NCBI RefSeq assembly: GCF_949987535.1
Contig: NC_080067.1
Span: 61,934,405 to 61,998,404 of the forward strand
Direction: 5' to 3'
Length of the DNA stretch: 64,000 nucleotides
Origin: Balaenoptera acutorostrata
Taxonomy: Eukaryota > Chordata > Mammalia > Artiodactyla > Balaenopteridae
Below the pieces are notes generated by a model. It made no database searches and was not told where the DNA came from. It saw only the letters and a list, made by a program, of their open reading frames with translations. The position numbers and the translations under genes are program-made. Shown here piece after piece: positions 1 through 12,133 of the stretch. Within the stretch, counting starts at the first letter, position 1, and each line of letters opens with the position of its first letter.

Positions 1-329
1 CTACTAGAGAATGGACTTGAGGATATGGGGAGGGGGAAGGGTAAGATGTGACAGGGTGAGAGAGTGGCATGGATATATATACACTACCAAATGTAAAATA
101 GATAGCTAGTGAGAAGCAGCCGCATAGCACAGGGAGATCAGCTTGGTGCTTTGTGACCACCTAGAGGGGTGGGATAGGGAGGGTGGCAGGGAGGGAGACA
201 CTAGAGGGAAGAGATATGGGAACATATGTATATGTATAACTGATTCACTTTGCTATAAAGCAGAAACTAACACACCATTGTAAAGCAATTATACTCCAAT
301 AAAGATGTTAAAAAAGAAAAAAAAAAAAG
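1..329 (+). mobile_element. L1 3' end (3' UTR and poly(A)), cut by the window edge
   Basis: This is the 3' untranslated end of a cetartiodactyl-type LINE-1 on the + strand. It has an AATAAA signal at 298-303 followed by an A-rich tail to about 329. The same sequence recurs at about 28190-28545, where it follows a recognisable ORF2 C-terminus, which fixes its identity. The 5' part lies outside the window, so length, target duplication and age cannot be judged. No coding sequence is left here. Confidence 0.9.
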
Positions 330-999
330 ACCGTGATTTCCATCTGCGAGGCTCTCTCAGTCTTCGAATGGCTCACTCTGGAGGAAGCCAGCTGCCAATT
401 CAGGAGGCAGCCCTGAGGGGAGTTCCATGGGAGTGAGCTTGAAAGTAGACCTTCTGAGGCCTGCCAACAGCCTTGTGAATAAGCCTGGATCCTCCCAGTC
501 AATCCTTGAAATGACTGCAGCCCCAGCCAAAACTGAATGTACTTCATAAGAAAATCTAAGTCAAATCTAGCCAGGTAATCTGATCCTGGATTCCTGATCT
601 GTCAAACCTGTTGGATAATAAATGTTTCACAGTTTTTAGCCTGTAAATGTTAGGATAATTTATTATGCAGAAATGGATTAAAATACCTTTGTGTTCGAAA
701 AGACAAACTGTACTAAAATGTTCTAATTGCTCTTATGCAATATTTTATGAAGAGGCAATTCCAATCCATTTAATAAGATGTCATTGTTAATGAAAGCTTT
801 AGTCACCATTTGAAGTATACCAACTTCAAGTCTGGTCTCCTACCTCTCCACTATCTTACTTTATATTTCGATTAATTAATTCCTTTAATTATAAAATGAT
901 AGCTAAAAAGGGCGTTAGGGCATGATGTTCCCTTGTGTCCTTGGAATTCTTCCAGGTTAGAATGCTCAAAGGTAAAATAGGTTGGATTAATATTTAACA
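330..999. other. Unique AT-rich DNA, nothing recognised
   Basis: I see no repeat family, RNA gene or convincing exon in this stretch between the L1 tail and the next MIR. It is AT-rich and has stops in all frames. Confidence 0.5.
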
Positions 1000-1220
1000 A
1001 TAGCTAAGCTTTATGTTATACTTTATCTGTACCAAAAACTGTGAAAATTGCTTTATATAATCATTTTAGATAATTGTCATAACTACCCTTTGGAGTAGAT
1101 ATCATTATTACTCCTACTTTAGGGAGATTTGCCCAATGTCACACATTGGTAAGAGGTGGATCTGAAATTTGAGCTCAGGCTTGCCTTGTCTGCAAGGCCT
1201 GAACTCTTAATCACTCCAGG
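1000..1220 (-). repeat. MIR (ancient tRNA-derived SINE)
   Basis: Read on the - strand this matches the MIR core and tail. The + strand shows the inverted MIR landmarks: a segment near 1130-1160 corresponding to the 'cccaaggtcacacagctagtaag' region, then a degraded tRNA-like head near 1190-1220. Divergence is high, as expected of a repeat shared by all mammals. Confidence 0.7.
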
Positions 1221-1355
1221 CAAAGAAGATCTCCTGTGCCTCTTTGCATAAACAGGCTAATAAACAGCGTAGATAAATAGGGTGGATTCTCTTAATGGCA
1301 CAATGCTGATGAAACAGAACGAGGGTTAGCCCTTTCAGTGTCTATATGGATGCAG

Positions 1356-1684
1356 CCTGAGATGGGTTTTTTTTTTTTAATTATTTATTTATTTATTTAT
1401 TTTATTTATGGCTGTGTTAGGTCTTCGTTTCTGTGCGAGGGCTTTCTCTAGTTGCGGCGAGCGGGGCCACTCTTCATCGCGGTGCGCGGGCCTCTCACTA
1501 TCGCGGCCTCTCTTGTTGCGGAGCACAGGCTCCAGACGTGCAGGCTCAGTAGTTGTGGCTCACGGGCCCAGTTGCTCCGCGGCATGTGGGATCTTCCCAG
1601 ACCAGGGCTCGAACCTGTGTCCCCTGCATTGGCAGGCAGATTCTCAACCACTGTGCCACCAGGGAAGCCCCTGAGATGGGTTTT
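1356..1684 (-). mobile_element. CHR-type tRNA-derived SINE with target duplication
   Basis: This is a - strand SINE. Its head, read inverted, ends at the AGGGAAGCCCC block near 1660-1670, and its A-rich tail is the (TTTA)n/poly(T) run at 1367-1404. The insertion is flanked by CCTGAGATGGGTTTT at 1356-1370 and again at 1670-1684, a 15-bp target site duplication typical of L1-driven retrotransposition. The body has CpG-rich segments typical of the CHR family of cetaceans and their relatives. Short open frames across it are incidental. Confidence 0.92.
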
Positions 1685-4600
1685 GAATCCAAATAGGCCC
1701 CTTTGCCAAATCTGAGCCCATGATGTTTTTGAAGGGAGGGGTGATTACCCAAGCTGAAATAAACTCTGTCACCAGGTTATAGCCTCTACCCCTAAGAAAA
1801 CTTTGGCTGATCTTAAATGCCCAGAATGTGGGAGATATTTGAACTGGACAGTTTTGTTGATTTTTAGTATCAGGAGCACATGATCCCAAGGGCTCCATCT
1901 CAGGGTTTACAGCGACATTTGGTTTAATAGAACAAAAACCCCATGTCATGCCTGTAACCAAGACTATCACCTCTCTGTTTCTCACAAGGCAAAAGGGAGC
2001 TGGCATGTAATTTAAACTGTTATGTGCTAGAGCATTTATGACATGCCTTATGCATCTAGGGTCTTTCTCACAAATGCCATTGGCTTACATGTTTGTTATT
2101 TTTTAAAGACAATTGAAATATATAATACAATGGACTCAGTATTAACAACTGTCTTTGTTCTATTTGAGAAAGTAGATCTTTTTTAAGAACTTGGCATTAG
2201 TTCCATTTTTAAAAATGGAATTTTGGTTAAGATTCTTAACTAAATATTTATTTTTTATTTGCTTTTTCCTGTAATTTTCCAACAAACTTACTGTCTTTAC
2301 AGTTGAATCCCTTATATCACTCACTTTTAAGTTTTAGCCTAAATTTTAAAAATAATTGTTGGAAAATACAGTCTGTGTTTTTTGGTCCACTTTCTCACAC
2401 TCAGACTATGTATTCAGTAACAGGGTGATGGTCAGGCCAAAGTTTATCTTATCACACCAGAATTTTTAGGTCATTTCCAGTTTTCTTATTTTTTTCTTTT
2501 CAAAATTTCACTTGAAAAGAAAGTTAATTGGAAATCAACAACAAAGCTTTTGTTCCTTTCTCTTTTGGCTACTCAACTGCCAATTGCCAACTCTTTCTGA
2601 CTTCTTTATCAGATGTGCATGAGATACAGGGCAATTTTGACTGTGTCTGGAGCTGGCAATATTTAAATGGAATTATAGAGAATGATTCAAACCAACATGC
2701 ATTTTATGGAGTCTTCTGATTACACACAGTTTTCTCTGAGACATAAAAACCTCTTGAAGGATTACCTTGCTAGAGAGAATTACCATTTTGGAAGATTTGT
2801 GTCACATTTCAGTGATAAAATTATTCCCCAAAAACGCTCTCTGTAAATAATCTCTAAATCCTCACAAACATCTGAGCTCTTGGGGGCCAGAATCAGGGCA
2901 CAATTTGCATAGATTAAATATACACATAAACACAAGTGCATTTCATAATCCAAAGGTCTCTCGATTGTGTTATGATTCTCTCTGGAAAATTTTATCAGAG
3001 TAACTATACCATCTCTTCAGAAAACCCTGTGACACAGACAATGAAAGCACTGTTGTAGATACCATATTTTAACTACTGATTGTACTGCAGCTGTATTAAG
3101 AAAGCAGCTGAATTAACTTTGTTAAAATCTAAGTATGTTATATGTATCTTTTCCTCAATAGTCTAGTGTGAAATATAAAGTTTATTTTTTTTTCACTTAA
3201 CACCTTAAGGGACCTAAATCATATATCATAAACAAATTACTCTAATGATAACTCTTCTGAATAGATTTAAATATCCTTTTTTTTTTCAAAATGGAATTTT
3301 GCATATTGCTATTAAGTGAGTTAGCTCATCAACAAGTTCTATGAAGTTATTTTTACCAGAATATCTAATCTGCTGATAGAAATTTTTGGTTGTATTATGC
3401 TTCTATCTTAGAATTTCAATCACAAAGTATTAGTGTTGGAAAGTAACTTAGAGAAAATTTTGTGCAATTGGTTTCTCATCAGAAACTGTCCAGAGTTTGA
3501 GTAATTTTGCATATTTAGCTAATGACAAACCACTGCAACCAAGAAACAAAACAGGACCCAAATGCTATCTTTTCTGTGAAGTTGGAATACATGTCAAGTA
3601 AAAATCTGACTTTGGAAACTCACTTTGCAAATTAGTTCAATAGTTGTCTCTAAGGCCAAATGACCTTGGCTCACAGTCTCCCAACAAGACATCTCATAAG
3701 GAGAGGTAGCGAAGTGAATCTGTGCTATTCCTCTGTAACTCAACCCTCCTTAGGCCACGATCCCACATTACAGCTTTCCCATCCCAATATACCCTGAGGT
3801 GACACATTTTGGAGAGGTTAGCTATGAGTATGAAATGCTCTATGACAGGAGAAATTCAGAGGATGTGCTTGTGTAAATATGAGAGCGTATTTATGTGGCT
3901 GGGATGACGGTGGGCCTGATGGAGAGGTAGCTGGAGGGGGAGAAGAGGGAGCTGTGGTATTCCTGAAAATAATTTGCTCCCATGTCACCCCCATAAAAGG
4001 CATCTCCCTTAAATCTGGCAGGCATAATGAATGGTGTGATAGCTGGGAGCCCGTACAATTGTAAAACATGGCCTTTCATCCTAGAGATGGCCTATTACCA
4101 CTCACTAAAACAGTCTGTCACAGTGCTGCCCCAGGGCCATTCATATTTCATGACCCTCTTGGCGACATGACTGGGATTTCCTGCAACTATGCTCAGGTCC
4201 CCACCCAGTGAGTGCTCCACATTAATACCCTCTGATTCCTTTCTTCCAAAGGTTATCGTGTGTTGGTTTTATTTGTGTGTGTGTGTGTGTGTGTGTGGTT
4301 TCCCAGAAGACAAAGAAACAAACAAATAGAGCAAAGACCAAGCTTGGCTTTGCTGGAAACACAGCTTATTCACAGAGTAAAGACTGGCTAAAATTTAATC
4401 TTAGGATATCAGGAAAGTTCAAAGTTTACAGTGTAATGCATAGGAGGTAAGAAATTTTAAAAAGCAGTTTAAAAATTATCTCATCATTCTCAAGGCTCGG
4501 ATTTCACATCATGAAAGGCATACTTTAACATAGCAATTTCAGCAAAGCAGGGCCTTCTGATTTGCTGGCTGCTTCAAATAACAGTTGTCCCTTTGATAGT

Positions 4601-5689
4601 ATTGACACCTATCTCCTTTCACAATCTAGTGCTTCTCCTGCACTTTGTAACATATCCCATCTGTTTTTTAAGGCCACTGTCATAAGGAAGACTGGGAGAG
4701 TGAAGAAAGGTCTGATTGATCACAAGGTCCTATCAAATGTCAAAGCTGGCCCTGGCTGACCTCCCATCTATTCAGAGCTGCTTTGATTTAATCTCCACAC
4801 TGGCTGCTTCTCCAGGCTGTGAGTTCTATCTGCAACGCATGTGTCAGCATTGAGATATGACCTGCTTCACGCTCCATTCATCTCATTTGAAGGACGGAAA
4901 TTAAACTGGAGGGTCGAAGAGGGGAACTGCTCAAAATACACACACATTAACTGAAGCCTTTTGTGTGTGGGTGCATTATAGGAGTTTGAACAACCATTAA
5001 AAATTATATTAAAATGAAATTGATCTTTACTGAAATGGTTTAGAACTTTTCCTCCCGTCACCACCCCCTTCATCTATTCTTCTTTCTTCCCTCCCCAGTT
5101 TGTAATAACTATGTGAACCTGATCTCATTAAGGTTCAGAGGAAAAGGAAAGAAAAACTTACAATATTTGAGTTTCTTTTAAAAGGTGTTCTTTTAGAAAA
5201 TTCACTTATTGCCTGCAACTTGCACAGTAAATATTCGAAAAAAATAAAGATACATAAAGCTGGTAACCAGACTAATAAACGTGTAGACTGCTTTGTTTAG
5301 CATTATTGGTTTGTTTGTTTCACCTTTCAAGGTTTTAAAAATCCAATTAAAACTCAAACTTTGGGAATAGTCCTATAACTATCAGGACACAGTGCCACAG
5401 TATAAATATATATATATATCCTCAGTTCTATTTTTTATTTCTAAACTCCCCTTGCTCTTTTCATTGTCGCTTTTATACTATTAATCAAGGCTAGTAACTA
5501 AGTAAAACTTGATTCCTTATAGATTTGTTTCTTACAGTATACTCAGAAGTAAACTCTGTTTCATTTTCTAGAGATGTCCCAAAACTATATTTTAAGTGTG
5601 TTGGGGAAGTTAGCTATATTTATTTTTGTATTTGTTTGTTTATACATTCATGTGTTTGTTATTTGAACTCTGTACTAAAATGATATCCA
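1685..5689. other. Unique intergenic DNA with a short (TG)n run
   Basis: I recognise no gene or mobile element here. A (TG)n microsatellite lies at about 4273-4297. The part from about 3600 to 5080 is less AT-rich and looks less decayed than its surroundings, and is discussed as a possible conserved non-coding segment. Short ORFs up to about 80 codons occur on both strands without codon structure or splice context. Confidence 0.5.
4273..4297. repeat. (TG)n microsatellite
   Basis: A run of about 12 TG dinucleotides interrupts otherwise unique sequence. Confidence 0.95.
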
Positions 5690-6300
5690 GTTAGAGAAAT
5701 AGTTTTTTATTTAAAAATATACATTTTACATTATAATAGTAGTACATATTCAATATCAAAAAAACAATTAGCAAAGACAGGTAAGGAGACAGAGACAAAA
5801 AGAGAGAGAAATAGAGAATAGCAAACACCCAAAATATTAAATACTATTGACCAGAGTAACCAACATTAGTACTTTAGGGTTATCTTTCCTTTTTTTTTTT
5901 TTTTTTTGTATATGCACACTTTTTATTGCCTTTATGTGAAATCACACTGCTCCTTCCTGGGAGAAGACTGCATTTTCAGTTGTTCTGGTCATTCTCTTTT
6001 ATGTCTATATAATATGACTTTGTATGGAAGTGACAATTTTGTTTTGTTAATATTGTATTGATGGCCATTTAGGTTTTCTAAAATTTTTACTACTATAAAT
6101 GTTATTACATAAAAATATTTTTATGCTTCCATGATTTTCTTCAAAATTCTCTACTTTTGGAAAAAGGATGTGCCCAATTTAATATTCGTAGTCAAAAATA
6201 TTATCTTTTCTCTTATGGTTTTTCATTTGAATATCCATTTGGAAACAACTTTTCTTCCTAAATAATCATTTGTGTTTTCTTTAGTATATATTATTTATTT
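5690..6300 (-). repeat. Ancient L1 (L1M-type) 3' UTR remnant
   Basis: The inverted sequence resembles the 3' end of old mammalian L1s. A poly(T) tract lies at 5889-5907. Near 6050-6130 there is the 'tattgatggccatttaggtt...actataaat' type of landmark also seen in better form near 42600-42720. It is heavily diverged and the boundaries are approximate. Confidence 0.45.
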
Positions 6301-6669
6301 GTTTTATATTTAATATATGTGCAAGAGAGTGAGTACCATAGTGAACGGTAATGCTGTTTCTCCATAAATCATTTCACAGGACTTATGGAAAAGCTTTCAA
6401 ACTCTGGTTATATGAAGAGAAAGATTTTGAGCATCTGTGGCATTCAAAGAACGCCATTTAAGCATTCAGTTTTGCAAGTAGGGAAGCAGGAAAACATGAG
6501 ATGATTGTGTTTCCCTTGTACTGCTTCTCAGTAAAATCCCTCTTCCTGCATATCCTTATGCAAATATCTTATTACTCAAGGCAGAATGTGTTGGAAAAAA
6601 ATGCATTTTTGTAAGTTAATTCATTCTTTACAATGCAGGATGAAAAGTGGGTTCATTGCTTTAATACAA

Positions 6670-6885
6670 TACATTACAATAGAACTTTTGCAATGATGGA
6701 AATGTTGTATATCTTCACTGTTCAAAATGGTAGCCACTGGCTATCTGTGGCTATTGAACACGTGAAATGCAGTTAATGCAACTGAGGAATAATTAATTTT
6801 AAGTAATTTAAATTCAAAATTTAAATCAATTAGTCAGATGTGGCCAGTGGCTATCTTGATGAACAGCACAGCTTTAATATTTATA
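6670..6885. mobile_element. hAT-type non-autonomous DNA transposon remnant (MER family)
   Basis: This is a short imperfect inverted-repeat element. A 'tagccactggctat' block near 6730 is mirrored by a 'gccagtggctat' block near 6845, and the centre is AT-rich. The text matches a common mammalian hAT-Charlie MITE whose exact MER number I am not sure of. There is no transposase coding. Confidence 0.6.
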
Positions 6886-7341
6886 CCATTATTTGAGCCA
6901 CTGTAATAGTTTGTGAAGCATTGTAGATGTTTACCTAATTATTCAAGGTCACTTCATTGAAGAATAAATATTAGATAGTGAAGAACTAACAATCATGGGT
7001 TATAATAATAAGAAGAAAGAAAAAAACTACTTCTGCACTGAGAAACATTTTTCACAATTTCTTTCAGGGAAGAGGATTGAAAATTTCAACAAGGCAAAAG
7101 TGATGAAAATGTCTTCATGGAACCTTTGGGTAAGATGGATTAGCAAAGAATAAGATGATTTGAGTTCTAAGATCTGGCTTTGACCCTAACCACCTATTGA
7201 CTTGGAGTAGGTCACTTTTGGTGGTCTTAGCTATTTGATATTCTTAATAAGGGGGCTGGAGTAAATTATTTTCTTTGTTCTTACTGTAGATAAATTATGT
7301 GAATATTTTCTGTCCTATATTCAGAATTAAATACTACTTTT

Positions 7342-7578
7342 TTCCTTCATATTTTATTTATTTATTTATTTATTTTGGCTGTGCTGGGTCTTAGTTGCAG
7401 CACGCGGGATCTTCGTTGTGGCATGCGGGACTTTTTAGTTGCAGCATGAGGGCTTCTTAGTTGCGGCATGCATGCAGGATCTAGTTCCCTGACCAGGGAT
7501 CGAACCCGGACCCCCTGCATTGGGAGTATGGAGTCTTACCCACTGGACCACCAGGGAAGTCCCTTCCTTCATATTTTA
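7342..7578 (-). mobile_element. CHR-type SINE (shorter subfamily) with target duplication
   Basis: This is a - strand tRNA-derived SINE. It has a (TTTA)n tail at about 7353-7375 and its head, inverted, ends near 7561 in CCAGGGAAGTCCC. It is flanked by TTCCTTCATATTTTA at 7342-7356 and 7564-7578, a 15-bp perfect target duplication. The repeated 'agttgc.gcatg' blocks distinguish it from the other SINEs of the window and suggest a CHR-1-like subfamily. Confidence 0.9.
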
Positions 7579-8890
7579 ATGATGTGTATAAGCACCCAGA
7601 GCCAGATATCTTGTAGGTATTCCATACGAATTTGTTGAATGAATGGATGCACTTAAGTTGTCTCCTGCAGTCAACAGCTCCTTTCACTGCCCATTCTTGT
7701 AGTCTGATATTTTTCACACTCAGACTTGACCAAAGTTTCTAGACATGGATGGGTTTGAAGCAGGAGAAATCGTTTGCTACAGAGTGGTAGAGGATCACTG
7801 GGCACGGCCCTCTGTTCTCAAGTTGCTAAAAGGATCTATTCCAGAGATGGCAAGGAAGTGTGAGATCCAGAGCTTGGCTGACCTTCCTAAAGGAAACCCC
7901 TTGGGATGCTCCCAAAGGCCTGGATCCGGTGCACTGAGGTGATGATGGGAGGGCAGGAGAAGGGCCAGAATGTAACTGGGACACTCATCATATATGACTT
8001 TTCTGAAAAGGAATTTCCATACCTCAGCAATAATAACTACCTTGATAGCTCAAATCAAGAATAAACTTTTTTCTTTTATATTCTGACACATTATATATTT
8101 TGCTTGTAAGGTATTTATTATCACCCTCTTTGGCATATAGCTAACTTTTAATGTGATGATATCTTTTTAATCCAACGAAACTGTTAACTTCAATAAGGAC
8201 AGAGGCACTACCTTTATTCCTGGCACACAGTTCTCTGTATCTCATAAACCCCAGCCTAGTGTAATCTACTCCCCACCCCATCCCCAAGATCAAACAAATG
8301 GGAAAATATTGTCTAAACAGGAAAACATTGTACAGATATCTATCGTTCTTATTACGGTAAGAACTGATGTTGTAGGTAATTTAACAATTACTCTTATTTT
8401 TACTATATACTCTTCTCCAGGAACTCAGCAGCTGGTTAACATTTTCTGGCCTCACTATAGATGCCCTGAAATCTCAGAATTTCTAGGACTTCAATCCTAT
8501 AAGAGTATATAAGGAAAATTCATTATACTTTTCACTGAAAAGAGATAATATTAAAAATTAATGACCATTTCAGTCCTCTGGGATGTAATATAATTCAGGG
8601 GAGGGGAGGAGGCCTATCACTATCTTTTTCAAGGGCAATTCACAACACTTTTGAGTGGTAAATTCCTGAAGCTTGATGTTTTTCTCCCTGTTGTAGAATG
8701 TGAGTGTTGACAATGGCTTCTTTTAAAAGTAGCAATATTTCATTTTAAATTAGTGCATCTGTTTGAGAAAAAAAGGAGCAGTGTATAGTAAGAGCTATAT
8801 GGATGTTTCTCTCCTTTACTCTCATGAATTTCACAACTAAAACTGTGTCTTAAAGAAATAGCTTAATAGAAACAAAACTCTAAGGGAATG
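7579..8890. other. Unique DNA; holds the source of a 33-bp copied segment
   Basis: No gene was recognised. A 65-codon frame at 7745-7942 has no similarity that I can name. Positions 7936-7968 are a near-exact match, one mismatch in 33, to the segment inserted at 9384-9416. Confidence 0.5.
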
Positions 8891-8894
8891 ACTA

Positions 8895-9145
8895 CCTTAC
8901 TTGGACCTATCTATAATAAAAAGAACTTGGAAACAATTTAGATGCCTAATATCAGGGAAATGGTTAAAGAAATTATAATGTACTAGCAGTAAAACACATT
9001 AGAGAGATGTTAACATTTAGCATTTTAGAGCCTATACATATACACGGAAAAATACTTTTGCCATAAAGTCAAGGGAGAAAAAGCAGAACGCAATATTCTC
9101 AAGTGCATGCGATGTTTATATATGTATGGACAGTAACATTTCTCA
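8895..9145 (+). repeat. Ancient L1 3' end fragment
   Basis: It carries the typical ORF2-end/3' UTR text of old mammalian L1s: 'aaacaatttagatgcctaatatcagggaaatggttaaa' near 8930-8970, and then the 'gggagaaaaagcagaacgcaatat' block near 9070-9095. It is strongly diverged and has no open frame. Confidence 0.65.
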
Positions 9146-9174
9146 AATAGGAAGAGTTGACTCATTCAGTAGAA

Positions 9175-9450
9175 GGTTTATATTATCTGAAGAACACAGA
9201 CTTGGGATTAGAGGTAGGTTTGAATTTCAACTCTGCTACAAACTGTGTGACACTGGCAAATTATGGAAACTCTGAATATCCATTTCCTTATTAGCTAAGT
9301 TTTTTGGTAAAAATTTCATAATCAAATCCACTTAAAAAGTCTAGGACGTAATAGAAGCTCAGTACCATTATTTCCCTTTCCCTGAGGTGATGATGGGAGG
9401 GCAGGAGAAGGGTCAGATTATTTCCCTTTCCCTATACTAAATACTTGAAA
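9175..9450 (+). repeat. MIR, interrupted by a 50-bp duplication-plus-insert
   Basis: A + strand MIR with 'tttgaatttcaactctgctacaaactgtgtgacac' landmarks near 9210-9260. Its 3' portion is interrupted at 9367-9433 by the templated insert reported separately. Confidence 0.7.
9384..9416 (+). other. Templated 33-bp insert flanked by 17-bp direct repeats
   Basis: The segment matches 7936-7968, about 1.45 kb upstream, in the same orientation with one mismatch (9413 versus 7965). It is flanked on both sides by ATTATTTCCCTTTCCCT, at 9367-9383 and 9417-9433. The structure is a copied patch with a target site duplication, not a simple tandem repeat. Confidence 0.85.
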
Positions 9451-9695
9451 CTTTCTAGGGATGAGAAATTTTATTCAAATTGATTGATTTTTATAGAAAT
9501 TTTAATATCCTTGTTTTGGACGCAAATAAGAATTTTTAGTAGGCTATTAGAAATTAATGATTAATGTGGTAACTCTTATACAATTAGCCAATATTCTTTA
9601 TCTTTGAATGGATTTCAGAAAGATATTAATATTCTGGATTGGAGGTCAGTTTCTATATACAATTGAAAATGTAAAGGTAAGAATGGTATATTAAT

Positions 9696-10205
9696 TGTGA
9701 TGGTTAATTTTATGTGTCAGCTTCACTGGCCACGGGGTGCCCAGATTAAATAGTATTTCTGGGTATATCTGTGAGGGTATATCTAGATGAGGTTAGCTTT
9801 TGAAACAGTGAACTCAGTAAAGTCGGTTGCCCTCCTCAATGTGGGTGGCCATCATCCAGTGCATTGAAGACCTGAATAGAGCAAAAGATGGAGGAAGGAG
9901 GAACTCATCTCTTTTAATTCTTTTATCTGCCTCACTGTTTAAACTAGGATATCTCCTCTCCTCTCCTCTCCTCTCATCTCCTCTGGCCCTCAGACTGGAA
10001 TTTTCACCGTAGGCTACCCTGGTTCTCAGGCATTTGGACTTAGACTGAATGACACCATAGCTTTCTTGGGTCTCCAGTTTGCAAATAACAGATTACAGGA
10101 CTTCTCAGCCTCTATAATTGTATGAGCCAACTTTTCATAATCAGTCAATTTATATATATATACCTCCTACAGTGTCTGTTGCTCTGGAGAACACTGACTA
10201 ATACA
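9696..10205 (+). repeat. 5' LTR of the ERVL-type provirus (MLT2-like)
   Basis: It is about 510 bp, beginning TGTGATGGTTAATTTTATG and ending ACTGACTAATACA. A (CTCTC)n expansion lies at about 9952-9978 inside it, and an AT-rich stretch near 10150-10162. The primer-binding region follows directly. Confidence 0.88.
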
Positions 10206-10210
10206 AGTTT

Positions 10211-10228
10211 TGGTGTAGAGAGTCAGGA
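10211..10228 (+). promoter_or_regulatory. Candidate retroviral primer-binding site remnant
   Basis: It begins TGGTGTAGAGAG six bases after the LTR end. ERVL elements are known to be primed by tRNA-Leu, whose 3' end complement starts TGGTG. The match after the first bases is decayed, so this rests on position and the first five or six bases. Confidence 0.45.
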
Positions 10229-10799
10229 ATTATCTCTTTAATCTAATTAGATTTAAAGATGCTAATGACTTTATTTTAAGTAGTAAAGACAGCACTGATG
10301 GTCCACAGTGTGAACTGTTTATAGAGATATGCAAAATACCTGCATTGGATATTCCTAATCAATCACTCATAAGAAGCAAGGAGCTAGGTGTCACTTTATA
10401 TGCTACTTTTGAACATTTTTGGAAAATTAATGAATATAATGACATTGGCTCCTAATATTGCTGACAAAGTGGCAAAAGAAAAGGATGAGCACAGGGATTC
10501 AAATTCCCAGCTCAAGCATACATAAATAACCTAAGAACTTCTGTGTGCCCCGAAGGACATTTACCTCTTGTACCTACAGAGCTGAAATTGCTGAAAATCA
10601 AATGCAGAACCTCATTCTGCAACTTACTGAATTACAATGCAAGTTGAACTCCAAGACTCACAGGGTGTCTCCTGTTGAAGTGAGGGCATTTATTAGGAAG
10701 TAATGGGATTATTAGTTGGGATGGGGACATGTGTGAAGACTCTACTGAAGCTGGGGACATTGGACCACTAAATTCTAGTGACTCTTCACCAGATTCTCT

Positions 10800-11770
10800 T
10801 TAGGAGCCATTCCTATGACCCCTTTTTGCTTCTAGACTTATAACTAGACTCAAGTCCTGGTAGGTCCCTAAAGGTGAAGTACAATGTGTGACCAATAAGA
10901 AGGTGCATTACACTCCAAGAGAACTACTTGAGTTTTCTAATTTATAAAGACAGAAATATAGGGGAAATGTATAGGAATGGACACTAAAGGTATGGGATAA
11001 TGGAAGAAAGAACATAAAGTTGGATCAGGCTGAATTCATTGACATGGGCTCACTAGGTAAAGATTCTGCCCTTGATGCTGTAGCCTGGGGAGTTAGAAGA
11101 GCTCTAACAGTTTCTTTGGTTGGCTGACTGAAATATGGACCAAAAGATGACCCACTGTAAGTGAACTGAAAATGTGGGACATGCCTGGGTTTAATGAATG
11201 GAGAGGAAGGGATTCAAAGGCTTGAGGAGATTGAAATGTTAGAGTGGATTTGTGGTTTAAGACCTGCTTGTGCACACTGGAAGGGTCCAGGAGACACACT
11301 TTTCACCAAAACTGTGAGGAATAAATTTGTGAAGGGAGTCCCAGAATCCTTGAAAATGTCTGTGATCACACTTCTGTGTAGACCAGATCTCACGGGGGAA
11401 CTGCAATCACTGAACTGGGAAACCTAAATGCAACGGGAGTAATTGGATCTCAGGGTGTCAGGGGCCAAGTGGTGGCTCCAACTGCCAAAGGCAAGCAGGT
11501 ACCATTACCATAACGGACAACAGAGTCAAAGCAGCAGTCAGAATAGTCTGACTCCTTCAGGTCTATAGTGTTGGCTAATTGATCATGGTGTTCCTAGGTA
11601 CGAAATAGATAGAAAGCCTACTAAATTCTTACGTGATCTGTAGAATCAGAAAAGTTCTAGGTCAAGTGAACAAATCTAACCTGAATTATAAAATCAGAGA
11701 GTTATGGACCCTCAGTCAGTTGACCGACGTGAGCTAGTTTACAGACTCAGAACCCCTTGAGTGAAGGGGA
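10800..11770 (+). pseudogene. ERVL gag remnant
   Basis: This occupies the gag position between the leader and protease. The longest surviving frame (11194-11427, 77 codons) reads as capsid-like, with '..CAHWKGPGDTLFTKTVRNKF..' among its residues, and is broken on both sides. Assignment is mostly from order in the provirus. It cannot encode a working protein. Confidence 0.6.
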
Positions 11771-11857
11771 AGGTGGGTCACCTTGAGGTAAGACCCCTGG
11801 TACACTACCAAAAAGTTATACTGCTAATCATTCTCCCAGGCTTTTCTAAAGGGACCT

Positions 11858-12133
11858 ATGACCTTTCACCAGGGCAGCTCTATATTGGAGAAAGGAAATA
11901 ATCAGACCTTTTGGGGACTATTGGACTCAGGCTCTAAACTGACACTAATTCCAGGAGATTCAAAACATCACTGTGCCTCATCCGTTGAGTGGGGAGTTTA
12001 TAGAGCTCAGATGATCAATGGGGTTTTAGCTCAGGTCCACCTTTCAGTGGGTCCATTGGGTCCCAGAACCCATCCTGTGGTTATTTCCCCAGTTCCAAGA
12101 TGCATAATTAAAATAGACATACTGAGTAGCTGA
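11858..12133 (+). pseudogene. ERVL protease domain remnant
   Basis: An open stretch of 91 codons holds the aspartic protease signature around residues 20-33: leucines, then Asp-Ser-Gly, then hydrophobic residues (LLDSGSKLTLIPG). It also has the later '..VVISPVP..DILSS' segment typical of ERVL. The frame ends in a stop just before reverse transcriptase, so the fusion to pol is broken. Confidence 0.82.

Noticed and set aside
1644..2006. 120-codon - strand frame
   Set aside because: The C-terminal end runs into the SINE at 1371-1669, and the rest has no protein features.
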